Assembly: GCA_963669155.1 (NCBI GenBank)
Contig: OZ022580.1
Span: 24,429,012 to 24,493,011, forward strand
Source: Arbacia lixula
Lineage: Eukaryota > Echinodermata > Echinoidea > Arbacioida > Arbaciidae
Direction of reading: 5' to 3'
Length of the DNA: 64,000 nucleotides
In this document: piece by piece, positions 42,597 through 54,600 of the stretch
Layout: each line of letters starts with the position of its first letter
Position numbering within the stretch: the first letter of the stretch is position 1
Notes under the pieces: generated by a model
Database searches by the model: none
What the model was told of the DNA's origin: nothing
The model's input: only the letters and a program-made list of their open reading frames with translations
Program-made: the position numbers and the translations under genes

Positions 42597-43333
42597 ACTA
42601 GAAGTGAACTTTCTGCAGATGTGTACCTTCAGAATGTGAGAATGTGAATACAATGAACTAGATTGTAGAGATTATGTGTACTATGAACACAGCTTTCACG
42701 GTGCACAGCTTGAAGGCATACGTAAATGAGGATTGAAATGTTTCTAGTCGGTGATTAAGTCACGGTGTCATTCATTACACTAGCTAGGAGATTACTCAGT
42801 CATGTTACATGTATCAGGAGCTTGATAAACAAGCTCAGCTGCATGCCTTGGATGTTTTTAGAACAAGGCGATTATCATATTGTAGTGCAGCAAGTGCGCA
42901 TTCTAAAAGTGATTATCTGAAAGTTATGCAACTAATTTTGTGATGCCTAAATGTGGACATCCATTCTGTTTGTAACTGTCTGTTCATGTTCAGGCTACTG
43001 GTCTGCGTGTGTATGCTCTGTTTGGCTTTGGTGCTGTACATGTAACACATCTTGTACGATGGTACTTTGCATCATTGAACAAACAAAACGCTGCCATGTT
43101 TTCTATTTTCATTTTAGTCAAATGTTAAAGTGTTGGTTGGGAGTGGGGTAGGGGGGGTGGGGTGGGGGGATGAGTATCATATGTGGGAAACATATCATGT
43201 GAGACTCACAGCATATTGTCCACAGTGATCAACTGAATATGAATAAACACAGCAAAGATATGGATATCATGTTGAGTTGAAATGTGGCTTGACCCACAAA
43301 TACAAGTACAAAAGCGATGAATGAGGTTTGTGA

Positions 43334-44033
43334 TTAACTCTTAGCCCGCTTCGTTCGACTCGCGGCACATACAGCGGGCTGCCAAGTTCGACTCAAGTCA
43401 CATTTTGTGCACAATGCATACGGAACGCATTTAATTGTATTGTGCGCACACACATACAATAGCGACAAACTGCTACCTCCCTATATAACAATAAGAGGAT
43501 CAGTGTATCAATAGGCAGGAAGTCTCCCAGGACAGGAAGTTTATTGAGAAGAACCCAGGGTCAATTTCAATAGAGGAGTTTAGTTCATTGTTAGCTTATT
43601 CTTTTTGAATGCCCCATTTAAATCTAAATCTAAATTGCTTGGCTCATTATTCCCATAAAGACATGGGTTTGGTATGTAATGAAAGCTAAAGAACACATCT
43701 TTTCTATGAACTAACTTAAGAGAATAACCTTCATTAGGAAATATTGAACATAAGAGGTATAAGTTAGCCTCCAAAACGATAATTTGGAGACAGAATATGA
43801 AGTTATAATTCTCAGAATCTATGATATTATACATGTACATGAAAAAAATGATACCATTGGCAAGAGTATTAATTTCTCTTAGACTTTGCTAAACATTTTT
43901 TTTTCATCACGACAAGCCAATAAAAAGTTATTGCAAGTTGAGTAAGACAGTGCATGCAAAGCCCCTCTGAATGTGGCACCCTGAAATTAATGTGGCGCAG
44001 GGGAGATAGTGTGCGTGGCGGGCAAAGAGTTAA
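43334..44033. mobile_element. TTAA-flanked MITE with 'ctctt(a/t)gcccgc' termini, about 690 bp
   Basis: TTAA at 43334-43337 and 44030-44033. Termini 'ctcttagcccgcttcg' and, inverted, 'ctctttgcccgccacg'. No transposase frame. A single copy in this window. Confidence 0.75.
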
Positions 44034-44843
44034 AAAGCTGGAACAAATGACATGATACCGCATAGTAGTAAATAGCAACACCTGTGCTGCTTGGTATTTG
44101 TGCTATATGACAGCAGATTAGTATTATTTTCCGTAAGGTTGGCAATAACTCATTATGCAAAATCAACCATCCCAACCAAAACACTGTGGTCTGTATTCGC
44201 AATGGTGGTTTAACTTAACTGCATACTAAATGTAGACTAACTTTATGGGGCGCAAAATAAATCATCTGATGCTGTCATAAAATCATTGATTTTCATCACC
44301 GAATCCCAACTGTGGGTGAAGTCAATTATTTCGCTGTAATTATAATGTGGACAAACTCAACATTAGTAATTCTGAAGACAAAATCAATGATATTGAATCA
44401 ATAATAATGTTTCATGTTATTTTATTTGGTGTCCTGCAATGTTAGCACAGGTTTACTTCACTGTTTGCGGTAACTCTGTTCTGAATATGGCCCCAGGTTT
44501 ATCCTGTCTCTCGCGCCATATTTGCTGGGTTTGGTTCCATTTTGTGGAGCGGGGTCTCAGATAAGTTGACATCAAACTCTCAAAAGGGTCATACCTTTCC
44601 AAACTTCATTCATGTGCTCTGTATTGTAGGCGGGATGTAAAATTATGATTTTTTTTATTGAACTTTTTAATTGTTCAATGAAAATTGATTGTCTCTATGG
44701 GGGTGTAACTACAACTACCGTAAGTCAAAATGAACTTCATGATCATAAGTGATCAAGTGATTTCTTTCACTCGGAAAGAGAAGATGTGGCTTACATCCAG
44801 GTTGAGCGCATTGATTCACTGTCTTTCTTTCAAGAAGACTCCA

Positions 44844-44935
44844 GGGCCCTGCTGCATAAAACTTATCATTAGTGGTAACTTTGATATACAAACAAACTTT
44901 GATATACAAACAAAAAATGGATCTGGGGGTGTTTC
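44844..44935. mobile_element. MITE family G fragment next to family E
   Basis: 'agggccctgctgcataaaac' then 'ttatcattagtggtaacttt', followed by a short direct repeat of 'aactttgatatacaaacaa'. Runs into the family E copy starting at 44925. Confidence 0.55.
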
Positions 44936-45220
44936 ACCAAGGTGTTCATAAGTTATGAACAACTTTATACAGGACTGGTGACGTTTTCTTGTGCTAGATC
45001 AGATTCTCAAAGATTTTGATTCCCACCAGCTAAAGTTGAAATTTGATCTTTGTCATTTCAAATTCTTGTTGTTAACAAGTGTCTGAATACAAAGTGTCTG
45101 GTTTGTCAAATTTGATTAGAATTGTGTGAAATTAACTCCCACTATGCCCAAACAAGAACAGGTCACCCGTCATGCTTTAAGACGTGTGTAGCTTACGAAC
45201 AGCTTGGTGAAACACCCCCA
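44925..45220. mobile_element. MITE family E, copy 2
   Basis: 'gggggtgtttcaccaaggtg' at the left and inverted 'gggggtgtttcaccaagctg' at the right. The interior is longer and more diverged than at 38854-39023. Confidence 0.8.
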
Positions 45221-47995
45221 TGCTTGCTTGGGTGACTTGTGGGCGGACCAATTGGACAGCAAGGCCACATGGTATATATGTGGCTATTGCACTGTGAGGC
45301 CAGCTTTCATTGCCAACATCCCCACGATGACTTACTCTACATCCTTTGAATTCCATGATGTTGTCTTTGTTGTGTGAGCTTTAAAGGTAATGTGTCCCCT
45401 TTGGAGGTCATAAATTAAGTTACATAGATGCAAAAATAAGAGGAATAAAATTAATGTTTAACATGCCTCACCATTTAAGAATTCAAAAGTGACTTTGAAT
45501 GGGTTTAAACTGGTCATCACATTTTCATCAGGAATTTTGCCTAGGTTGTCTTGAGATTATATTCCAGTGCTTGAAGACCCTTGCTCGAGCAAATGATTTT
45601 GAACATCGCAATCTAAAGGATAAATTCATTTCCTGACGGCATCATGATCTGGGATATTCATCTATTACAATTGATCACTCCTTTTTCACTTTGAATTTGA
45701 AAAGGGAACCTGAGGCGAAGTGGCATATGTGTCACTGACAAGTTTTTTTTTTTCCCTAACCAGACCTTCGTGCTTCACTTGTGGTTCTTACACTATTTGT
45801 CAGAATTTGGTTTCATCTGCAAAAGAGCACAATATCTTTAATATTTATTCACCGTAAAGTCATTCCCACATTTATGCCATGTCTGTCTGTACTCGACAAC
45901 TATTTTCTGGTTGGATTTGTGATACATACCATTAAATTATTTCTCTTGGTATACTCTTGGGATTTGGTAGTGCCACTAATTGCTTCACACATATCTTGTC
46001 AATTTGCTTCATGGTATATCACCAATATTTACACTGCCTTATAACAAATTAAAAGGTAGATTTAAAAAGTGATTAAATTTCAATGTTTCATTTGATGTAT
46101 AAAAAAACTGCCAGATTTGTCAACATTTCCAGGCCATGCCCCCCCCCCCAATACTTCTTGATGTACATTCTAGTCCATTTGCCAGCTTAGATACATGTAT
46201 TTATCCACAAATCTAAGAGATTGTTGGAGGTATACTCTGCCTTTCCTCTCCCACCATGTAGAATGCATGGAACATACTGCATCACATTCAAGGCGCAATA
46301 TTAACAGTAGCTGGGACTGACATGCTGGAACCATTGATGTATTCATACATGTACCTCATTGTCATGCGCCACATTTGGGGGGGGGGGGGGGGTATTGTTA
46401 TGTAATGATTCTGACATTACTGTTGCACCCCCATCCAGTGAATCAGATGCAATCAAAGCACATCCTTCTGCAGGAACAGTGGCCTTCTTCTTCTTGTCCG
46501 ATGTTACAGACACGATGGAGGACTGACACACCCTGTGCAGATTAACTGTGCATACTCAGTCTCCTGTGTGAATCTTCACCCCCAAAGAAGGTGGTTGTCA
46601 ATAGAAACAGGATACCAGAGAAGGAGATAAGCAAAAGTTTGAGTACCGGTATTGAAACAAAGAAAAAGAAGTTAATCTTTTACATGGGAAAACTTCAAAT
46701 TAGGCTCTTATGCTTTGTTTGAGCATGGCCACTCCTTTGCTTTATAAGCAAAAAATTAATGAAGTTCATGTGTATTTTGAAAATTACCTAATGCAAGCAG
46801 TTTTCTGCATAGCGGAAAGTAGCTCTTTCCATAATCAAGTCATAACTTGGGTCCTTGACAAATATTTGATGTAGAGGGGCTTAGAGATGTTTGTCTATAG
46901 CTTCGTAATCAGTATCCAAACTCCCTCAAACATTCACTAACCTGTTTCTTTAAATTCTGCTTATTAGGAAACACTTCTCCAAAGTGAACTGTTCATTTAA
47001 AAAAAAGTCCTGTTTACTGACATATATCTCCTTCATGCACTTGCTCTATATGTTATTATAAGCTATGGTGGGTGTGACTGGAGTCTCTATTCACTAAGTG
47101 GAGAGACACTGGTGTGTGGTCGCTGGTATGTCCTGCGGTCAACAAGTGGGTTAACTCCTTAAGTGCTATTGAGGCAGTTTTGCACTGGTAGTACACACCG
47201 TTTCCATAGGGCAGCATGAAGTCTGGCAGAGAAGGAGTTTTGGGGGTTTCAATTGGAGATCGGTTGAGAATAAATGGACCGATTGTTGTGTGTGTTTTCA
47301 TTTTTATTCCCCAGACCCACCTTGTTTCAGCTGGACTACCATGTTTAGATACAGCTACATGTAGTAGCTAAACTGCGAGTTTGTTGTCATGAGACTTTAA
47401 AAGTATTTCTGTTCTTAAGAGAGTTTATATCAGAGTTTTATTGCAGCTTTTTAACGTTTAATATTGTACATTACTCTTTAATGTTCATTTAGGTTTTATG
47501 CAATTATAGTCAAACTTACAATTCTAGCCCACCATACAAATCTGTAAAGGTACTTTTATTTTGGTGTGTATTTGAAGATGTTCTTGCAAAACAGTTAGAT
47601 AATGAGTTTGGAGAATATACATCAAAGGATCAATATGTGTGCATTGTGAGCTTTCATGACATGTATGTCCCTAATGCTTTCAGTTTTGAATAGAACGATG
47701 GCCTAATATCTATGATTTCCTAATGGAGCTGAAATGTTGTGGTTATATCACAGTCCTGTTGACGTATGTGTGTGTATGTATGTTTGTACAATTTTCTGAT
47801 ACGTTTAATGATTTTATTGTATGTTATGTAAATGTCAACTATTGTAGTATTATGTAATAATTACTGAGGAAGGAAATTCTGTTTGTCTGAAATAAATAGG
47901 CTTTGCTTCGTACACACACAGAATACTGGAATGTCCATTTAGTATCTTGAAGTGTAAGATCAGCACAGCAATGTTGTGAAGATGAAATAGATGTG
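45221..47995. other. Intergenic or long 3'UTR, no recognised gene
   Basis: AT-rich. A G run lies at about 46377-46392. AATAAA at 47891-47896 could end a long RICTOR 3'UTR. No exon-like conserved frames on either strand. Confidence 0.4.
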
Positions 47996-48725
47996 AGTTA
48001 ATGAGAGGAATTTATAGGAAAAGGGAGAGAGAGGAACAAGAGGAAATCGTAGGGAGAGGAAGGGAGAGGAACAAGAGGAATTTAGTTGAAAAGGAAGGGA
48101 GAGGAACAAGAGGAATGTAGTTGAAAAGAAAGGGAGAGGAACAAGATGAATGTAGTTGAAAAGGAAGGGAGGGGAACAAGATGAATGTAGTTGAAAAGGA
48201 AGGGAGGGGAACAAGAGGAATTCAGTTGAAAAGACAGGGAGAGGAACAAGAGGAATTCAGTTGAAAAGACAGGGAGAGAAATAAGAAATTGTAGGGAGAG
48301 GAAGGGAGAGGAACAAGAGGAATTTAAAGGGAGAGCAAGGGAAAACAACAAGAGCAATGTAGAGGGAGAGGAACAAGAGGAATTTAGTTGACAGAAAGGG
48401 AGAGGGAGGAACGAGGAATGTAGAGAGAGAGGAAGGGAGATGAACGAGAGGAATTCAGAGGGACAAGAAGGGAAAGGAACAAGAAGAATTTCGTTGTAGA
48501 GAAAGGAAGAGGAAACGAGTAGTTTACAGGGAGAGGAAGGGAGGGGAACAAGAGGAATTTAGTTGAAAAGGGAGAGAGGGGGACAAGAGGAATTGAGAGA
48601 GAAAGAGAGAGAGACAGAGAGGGAGAGAAAGAGAGGGAGAGAACTAGAGAAGAGTAGAAAGAAAGGAAGAGAATGAGAGAGGAAGAGAAAGAAAGAGATC
48701 AATAGAGGGAGAGATAGAGAGAATG
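47996..48725. repeat. Purine-rich minisatellite, about 36-42-bp units
   Basis: Repeated 'aggaacaagaggaatttag' joined to 'ttgaaaaggaagggaga', more than a dozen variable units, degrading to GA-rich sequence by 48590. Almost no pyrimidines on the + strand. Lies between the two convergent genes. Confidence 0.93.
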
Positions 48726-48878
48726 CTTTGAAATCAGTACCCAGCATCTATATTTAATTTTTACTTGCCAGACCTATGGTTATTACATGCATTACAATGT
48801 GGTTCCTCGTGAAACCTAGTAAAACATTGCAATAAAAAAAAATCAGAAATCAAGCATATTTAGTCTTATAAATACAGC

Positions 48879-48884
48879 TTTATT
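48879..48884 (-). terminator. Possible distal poly-A signal for the FREM1-like gene
   Basis: AATAAA on the - strand, 2.6 kb beyond the stop codon. If used, 48860-51441 would be the 3'UTR, which would contain the MITE at 50839-51329. Weak, since such hexamers are common in AT-rich DNA. Confidence 0.2.
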
Positions 48885-50838
48885 GCTAGATAGCATACAA
48901 ATATTACAGTACATGCCCTTGTACTCAAAACATGCAAACAATTACTGTAGCCTATAAATATTACATGTACATGAATGTATTCAACTAGATCCATCTGTGA
49001 ATTGGAACTGTTTTTTATGTCAGCCTTGGTGTATTGCTCATCATAAATATACAAAGAGACTGCTTTTCATGCTTTTCATGCTTTTCATTATGCCATGTGC
49101 ATTTCAGATTGAAGGCATATTCTGTATGTTGAGTGAATATTTGAAGATATCTAAATATATTTCAACACTTTGCTATAAGCATATATCCTAAACAAAAAAT
49201 AGTATTATGTACATACTATATGCCATGTTTTCCAATAATCCAGCATACACATTAAACAAAGCACAATTAGCAGCATACATGATAAATGTGTAAAAAAAAA
49301 AATTATAATCCTGAACAACACAACAAAATAACACTGGACTGTATACACAAGTAATATAACAAAGTTGCATAACGGACTATCACTACCTTTGCACACAAAT
49401 GTATCTAATAAGCTCACAATATTCAGACACTTTCTAAAACATCAAAAATGTATTTGTACTGTCTGAAGTACATTGATATGTTCTGGCCAAATTGAAACTG
49501 AGGGGAAAAAGTGTGTTAAACATTGCAACAATTATTCCAAATGTGTAGTTGACTTTCACTCCATATTAGGAAAATGTTATAAAGTACTGCCTTTTTGCAG
49601 TAACGAGTCTAAACAAATTAAGATTTTGTCATGTGTACACATGTACAGGTACAAAAATAAAATAGTATTCATAAATATAAAAACAGGCAAATGTATCCAA
49701 TCAACTTGGATTGTTTTTTGTGTATATAAAAATAGCACCAAGTCTGGTATACAAAGGCTTGAACATGATAAAGCTGGTGAGAATACTGATTAGAATGAAG
49801 ATTATTACAACAATCAAAATACCCCTCCTAAACTAGCACCATGGGCATAGGATTTAATATACACTACAGAATACTGCATGGAGATTGTCATAAGAAGCTC
49901 CAACTGGCTGGGCAGGTTTTGCTCATACGGCTACACAAGAATCTTTTACATACTCTGCACTTATATGAGATTAACAATATTGAAAAGTTTAAAATACTGA
50001 GTTATTCTTTAAAATGTCATCGTAATATTTGATAATACTCCCTATCAATAAACATGGTGGAATGTATTACAAGGTTCAGCAATATACTTTAAATAGAGGT
50101 GTGTTACAATATACAGTTTGTAAGTTAAATGTAAACTCTAAGAGAAACTGAATAGATATGCACCTTCTTTGCCTGTGTCAAAAAGTGTGGATTAGTCATC
50201 GCATTCTAAACTATTACACTTCTTTCCACAGAAGATCATCATGGAGAAACCTCAAGACTTAAATATCTTAAAAATGCTGAGATGCGCTATAGCAACACAT
50301 GATGCCAGTCTGACTCTCAGTGTTCACAGCACTAGTCCTAGCGTCAATTAGTGAACCAGTTTACCTCTGGCAATAATAATGAACAAATCTAAAGCAGTTT
50401 CTATAACAACAACAAAATCTTTCCTACCGGTTGACAAAGAGAAAGTCAGTACTCCGTGAGTGCCATACTAGGGCAGCTAAAAGCAATGGCATGCCACCAC
50501 GTATTCACACCATAATGCTGATCTTCCTCACCGTACCCTCCTTCTTACATGTACTCTGCTGCCATCACACACAAGCAGTTTGCCCCCTGTCACTGGGCTT
50601 CATGTCAAGCTGTTGTTAACCCTATCTAGCCCCAGGCGGGAGGGGCAAAAACAGCCCCCCCCCCCCCCACAACATTTTTCACGATAAATTTGTAACACAA
50701 AAAAGATCGCGCCGTGACGTTTCTTGAATTTTTTCACCACCATGGCATGAATAAATGACTGCATGCAGAGACTACTTTCTAGCACCAGCTGGGCTTGTTA
50801 ACACTGGCTGCTAACCACCAGGGGTTGGGGGGGGGGGG
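48885..50838. other. Non-coding, no recognised feature
   Basis: AT-rich DNA downstream of the FREM1-like stop codon, with a C run at about 50656-50669. It could be 3'UTR. No gene supported. Confidence 0.4.
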
Positions 50839-51329
50839 GTATTCCGAAAATCCACTGAGATAACAATTTTATCTCCTCTAAGATAAAATGTCCCTGAAAT
50901 ATTTTAGCTTCAGTATTCCGCAAAAATACCTTAGGAAGATTTTAACCAATATTAATGAGCGCATACCCTGTGCTCCTATCCCAGATGCAGCCAGTAATAA
51001 AATGTCCTTTCACGTCTTTTGAACCCATTAACACCATCAAGCTGATGGTGTGAAGTCGTGAAACTGACATTGCAAATCAATGTGTCAGCACAACTTATTG
51101 CATTTAATGCGTTTATATGCAAACAGTTGATTGCACGATTTATTTTTGCACTTAATGCAATGGGGCCTAGGTGCGTGTGTCTGGAGATAAAATTGCTTGG
51201 GAGCAGTTTTAGCTTTTTTGCTAAGTGCGTTTCGGAATGCCAATTCAGCTCATTTGCATGCAAATTTTATCTCTAGCTCATTTGAATAAAAATGTTATCT
51301 TTTATCCTAGGGTGGTTTTTCGGAATACC
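50839..51329. mobile_element. MITE with 'gtattccgaaaa' inverted termini
   Basis: 'gtattccgaaaa' at 50839 and the inverse at 51316-51328. Nearby subterminal words ('gataacaattttatct' and, inverted, 'gataaaagataacatt') are also inverted. Lies 112 bp past the FREM1-like stop codon. Confidence 0.65.
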
Positions 51330-51441
51330 AAAAGATGAATTTTTTCCTCGGTCCTTGAGATACAATAACATTTTTCCTAAGTTCATTTTTGTCAGTGACA
51401 GTCAGTGACAGTGGCAACCTAGTTGGGTGTGACCAAGCCCC

Positions 51442-51647
51442 CTACTCTGCATTCTTCATGCACACGTAGCTCTTGGCAGACAGGTCGCAATCCTTGTCGA
51501 TCCAGCGCAGCCGAGCGGTGATGTAGACACAGTCGTAGCGATCGTGGCGCCGTGGGTCCCGCGCTGCTGGGGACCACCGGGTGAAGGCTGATAGGGGCTC
51601 TCCAGACACCCATTCCCAAGAAGCTTCAACATTCTTGTCATTCAGAC
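51442..51647 (-). CDS. FREM1: FREM1-like last exon, lectin domain C-terminal half
   Basis: 206 bp, acceptor cctctgcag, stop TAG at 51442-51444. Encodes LNDKNVEASWEWVSGEPLSA, YDCVYITARLRWIDKDCDLS and KSYVCMKNAE. The three C-terminal CTLD cysteines are present. The canonical EPN/QPD sugar-binding triplet is absent and 'WID' stands where WND is usual. Confidence 0.93.
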
Positions 51648-54600
51648 CTGCAGAGGGCAGCAGAAAAAACAAGCTCACTCAGTTACACTCTTTTTCTATG
51701 GATCTAGTCTTATCTATCCTCTTTTGTGTTGTATTGTTTAAAGGGCATATACTGTACTGGGAAGGCAAAAAAGCCTTCAAAAGGTAATTGTTAGCAATCT
51801 TCTTGCCAATGGTCTTAAATTCATGTATTGACCATTTTAGAAGCTTGCTGAAAGTTATTTGCCCTCAAATGATCCACATATGGAGTAATTGATTATTAAT
51901 GATTAAATCCTCAAAATGTTCGGCTCGAACATTTTGAGGATTTGCAATTTAATCACTCATTACTCCAAATGTATACCAATTGAGGGCAAATAACTTTCAG
52001 CAAGCTTCTAAAATAGACAATACATGAATTTAAGACTATAGGTAAGAAGATTGCTAACAATTACATTTTGAAGGCTTTTTTGCCTTCCCAGTACAGTATA
52101 TGCCCTTTAACTCGTTTATTGCACCATAAATATTATTAGATGTACAAAATGAAATTGGGGGCCCTCAACATAAAAATCGTATCCTCTTCATGTTACCTCC
52201 TTGCTTCTCATGTTCATTTGTTTTAAATATTTGAAGAAAAAAAACCCTTGTTCATAGTTACTGTGTAAAGAGGGGAGAATTAATCTTTTGCTTCATTCAT
52301 TCCTTTCAATTGTTATCTTTGCCATGATACTGTGATGATGTATCACAAGTAAAAGACACGTCTACAACAGAACAGTCCACACGCTGAATATTGGGATATA
52401 TTGGAAAGATTTGGGTAGTCATTTGTCTACATCTTCTGCCTTTGTTCTTTCTGTTTTACCCTTTTTACTCAGTTCATTGAAAGATGAACAGACGACTTAA
52501 TAGTTCACAGCCAAGTTTCTAGACAACACTTTCCATGAGGTATCTAGAAATTTGTTGCAGCCACACATTCTACTCACCAATCCAAGCGGTTTCTCCACCC
52601 AGTAGATCTCCAAGCCACTTTAGCTCTTTCTTAGACAAGATGCTGGCCAGGTTTCCATTGTATCTGCAAGGATTATCAACATGCACACACATTTGTGACA
52701 TTACATACGATACTACCTCGGAATCATTTAAGTAGGAGCCGCAGATCTACTTCCCTATTTGCCAACTGCAGTGGACTGCATTTAAATGTCATTGTACACA
52801 TGGATTGCATAATCTTACAAGAAAATAGGCCAAAAACGATCAACGTGATAGCACGATCAGACTCGGCTCTTTTGCAGGTTTTGCTACATGAAGAAGCTAA
52901 CATTTCTTTATTGCATAGGCTTAAAGGGTGACCACTGGAATGTGAAAAGTAGTTCAGTTAGGCGTCTTGTCAAAAGTTTAAGACACAAAAGACTGCGGTT
53001 ATATCAGGGAATCCTGCATGTGATCTTTTCTATGAAGGCTCGATAATCTCCCATTCTTTTCAATGTACGGCCGCTGGCATTCTTTTTATTCGTGCGGTCG
53101 TTTTCAGGACTATAATCATGGACTTGTATGCTTGAAATACTAATGTAACCAGGACTGAGGTTTTTTTACTGCTGGTTGCATACCAGTACACACCGATGTC
53201 ATTAATTTCTGATCAAAGTACACTTTAAAAAGAGTCAAAAGAATTATGATTAGGTATACCAGGTCCCAGCAGTTGCTAATGGATAGAATTAAACTTGTGA
53301 TTTCAAACATGTACATAAAAATTTTGATGCAAGCAAACACAGACTACGGGGTCCGCAGTGAATGGAGTGGTATTCTGTCACCACCATGGCTCCTATTTGT
53401 TGTTACTTATCAGTACTTATATTATTATATGCATTTTCATAGACAGTGCAAATAGTCTATGTTTGTCTGATTTACTGTAGAAAAAAATGAAGCCTGAAGC
53501 TCTCCTGACCTTTCTCTGCAGATGCGCTGAGCTTCGTTCCATGTCTGAGCATGTCTGGAGACCATGAAGCAGCGGCTGTTGTGATAGCTCCATCCTGGTA
53601 GCACACAGGTGGAGAGATACATACGGGTACAATACAGCTCAAAGGAATTGGCATAGGGAAAGGGAAGGAGCCGCAGCTTTAAACCGCGGTACATTTTGTC
53701 CAGTTCAGCATGAAACACGATGCGTTTTAGGCTAAAGCATCATGTTTCATGCTGAACTGGACAAATATACCACGGTTTAAAACTGCGGCTCCTTCCCTTT
53801 CTTCCCTTTCCCTTTCCCTATGCCAATTCCTTTAAGCTGTAGTGTAGGTAGAGAAATCAACACAGGTGGATATGTGCATTGTGTCAAGCTAAAAATGGTA
53901 CAAAGAAATTTCAGATAGAGCGGCAGATGAAAAGAAATATTGCAGTAGATTTAGAGGTATTTATTGGTTTGATTGGCATATGGATAGAGAAATGAGTGCA
54001 TTGTGCAGACTAGAAAAGTGATAGGCCTATGAATGATGAAAATATTTGTATACACTGCAGCTCAAAGGAATTGGCATAGGGAAAGGGAAAGGGAAGAAAG
54101 TGAAGGAACCTCAGTTTTGAACCACAATATATTTTGTCCAGTTCAGCATGAAAAACGATTCTTTTTACGCTAAAGCAGCATCGTGTTTCATATTGAACTA
54201 GACAAAATATACCATGGTTCAAAACTGCGGTTCCTTCCCTTTCTTCCCTTTCCCTTTACCCGATGCCAATTCCTTTGAGCTGTAGTGTACATGCTTTAGC
54301 CTCCTGTACATAAAAACCACATGCCTATATAGACCACATTTCTGGTATCCCTTCCAAATTATTCCTCATTCATACCTGTATTAAATTAACCAGTAAGTAA
54401 AGACCACCTGCTCATTTAAATACCACACATCTTGAGCAGTCTTTTTGTACAGGTTTCATTGTATTCTGGACACCAACTGAAGTCAAACACTGTACTAATA
54501 GGCTTATCACTGTTATGGGTAGTGTTGTGATATATGAACTATATTAATGCGCGGACGCATACACTGTGAACAGAGCAGCAATAAAGATATCGCCTAAGAT

